Positions 7,879-8,589 of a stretch of DNA of 8,589 bases are shown piece after piece. A model generated the notes under the pieces. It was not told the origin of the DNA. It worked only from the letters and a program-made list of their open reading frames with translations, and ran no database searches. This DNA is from Clostridiales bacterium (GTDB lineage: Bacteria > Bacillota > Clostridia > Tissierellales > Sedimentibacteraceae). The stretch lies in NCBI GenBank assembly GCA_003497505.1, contig DNNV01000339.1, positions 1-8,589 on the forward strand, written 5' to 3'. The position numbers and the translations under genes were made by a program. Position 1 is the stretch's first letter. Every line of letters begins with the position of its first letter.

Positions 7879-8589
7879 ATGAATAAAAAAACCAAAGCCA
7901 TACTATTAATGTTTTTTTCAGCATTTACTTTTTCAGCAATGCAAATTATCGTAAAGCTTCTGCCTGAAATACCACTTATGGAAAAAGTATTTTTCAGAAA
8001 TTTCATAAGCTTAATAATATCATTTATTGTTATCAAAAAAAATAATCTAAGCTTTTTTGGAAATAAAGAAAACAGAAAATATCTGTTTTTCCGATATTTA
8101 TTCGGGTTTACAGGCATTGTACTGTTTTTTTATGCGACAACACAGATGTTCGCGGCAGATGCCGCCATGCTTAATAAGCTGTCACCTATATTTGTGATAA
8201 TCCTCGCTCACTTTTTTCTTAAAGAAAAAATCAACAAAGCTAAAATTATCGTAATGGCAATATCCATTCTGGGCGCTCTGCTGATAATAAAGCCTCAATT
8301 CAATTTATCCGTAATACCTGCGGTATCAGGGTTCGTTTCAGCAGTGCTTTCAGGAGCAGCATACGTATTTATAACGGTAATAGGAGACAGAGAAAGCATT
8401 TACACAACTGTATTTTATTATTCATTTTTGTCCTCCGTAAGCTGCCTTCCTTTTTTTGTATTCAGCTTTGCAGTTCCTAATTTATACGAGCTTTTCATGC
8501 TAGTTCTTTTAGGTCTGCTGGCAGCTTTCGGACAAATAGCACTAACCTCTGCATACAACAGCTGGGAAGCTTCAGAGGTTTCTATTTAC
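7879..8589 (+). CDS. EamA-family (DMT superfamily) membrane transporter, N-terminal part (gene runs off right edge)
   Basis: The open frame covers 237 codons and is cut by the window edge; family members usually have about 280-300 residues and ten helices. Eight hydrophobic segments are visible, roughly at residues 8-28, 36-52, 71-90, 96-114, 121-138, 145-167, 176-198 and 204-225. Segment 4 carries the EamA-like pattern AAMLNKLSPIFVIILAHFFL (95-114), followed by KEKI, and segment 5 ends in GALLIIKP. Proteins of this family export or import small metabolites or drugs across the cytoplasmic membrane, and the substrate cannot be read from sequence. The ATG at 7879 has AAGGAG 5 bases upstream (7868-7873). 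An in-frame ATG at 7819 would add 20 residues (starting MPFFAYN), but it has only a weak GGA upstream and lies before the predicted transcription start, so it is less likely. It is divergent from the flavoprotein cluster. Confidence 0.88.
   Translation, partial: MNKKTKAILLMFFSAFTFSAMQIIVKLLPEIPLMEKVFFRNFISLIISFIVIKKNNLSFFGNKENRKYLFFRYLFGFTGIVLFFYATTQMFAADAAMLNKLSPIFVIILAHFFLKEKINKAKIIVMAISILGALLIIKPQFNLSVIPAVSGFVSAVLSGAAYVFITVIGDRESIYTTVFYYSFLSSVSCLPFFVFSFAVPNLYELFMLVLLGLLAAFGQIALTSAYNSWEASEVSIY

Noticed and set aside
7779..8117. Minus-strand open frame of 112 codons opposite the transporter
   Set aside because: It overlaps the divergent promoter region and the EamA coding sequence antisense, has no ribosome binding site or recognisable family, and its composition follows from the opposite strand.
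7879..8589. Recent horizontal transfer of the transporter because it looks more AT- and T-rich
   Set aside because: Membrane proteins are biased to T-rich codons; the ribosome binding site style matches the neighbours and there are no mobile-element traces.

Overview
The window reads as chromosomal core sequence of a low-GC, Gram-positive anaerobe in the Firmicutes, most likely class Clostridia. Support comes from strong AGAGG/AAGGAG ribosome binding sites, AT-rich spacers, a TTG start on prfB, a 919-residue SecA with a zinc-binding tail, the secA-prfB gene pair, and flavoproteins of the BaiN/HI0933 and COG2509 families. Genus cannot be fixed from the sequence alone.

Layout. Positions 1-7700 are five closely packed minus-strand genes. 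In transcription order (right to left) they are a COG2509 FAD-dependent dehydrogenase (7700-6096), a BaiN/HI0933-family flavoprotein (6083-4860), secA (4844-2085), prfB (2036-917) and tex (884 to beyond the left edge). Gaps are 12, 15, 48 and 32 bases and I see no terminator in any of them, so one operon is plausible. An extended -10 promoter at 7754-7762 could drive it. Positions 7701-7878 form a divergent promoter region. From 7879 to the right edge a plus-strand EamA-type (DMT superfamily) membrane transporter begins and is cut off.

How the genes relate. SecA powers protein export, RF2 (prfB) ends translation at UGA/UAA, and Tex is a nucleic-acid-binding transcription accessory protein, so the downstream part is housekeeping expression and secretion. 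The two upstream flavoproteins are unrelated in sequence beyond their FAD-binding folds and have no settled role in this setting.

The clearest special feature is in prfB. The gene is split by an in-frame TGA after codon 25, inside the classic CTT TGA C slippery site, and needs a programmed +1 frameshift to make a 372-residue RF2. Its true start is a TTG at 2036, well upstream of where a plain open reading frame would place it. I found no CRISPR array, mobile element, tRNA or rRNA, and no convincing previously undescribed system.
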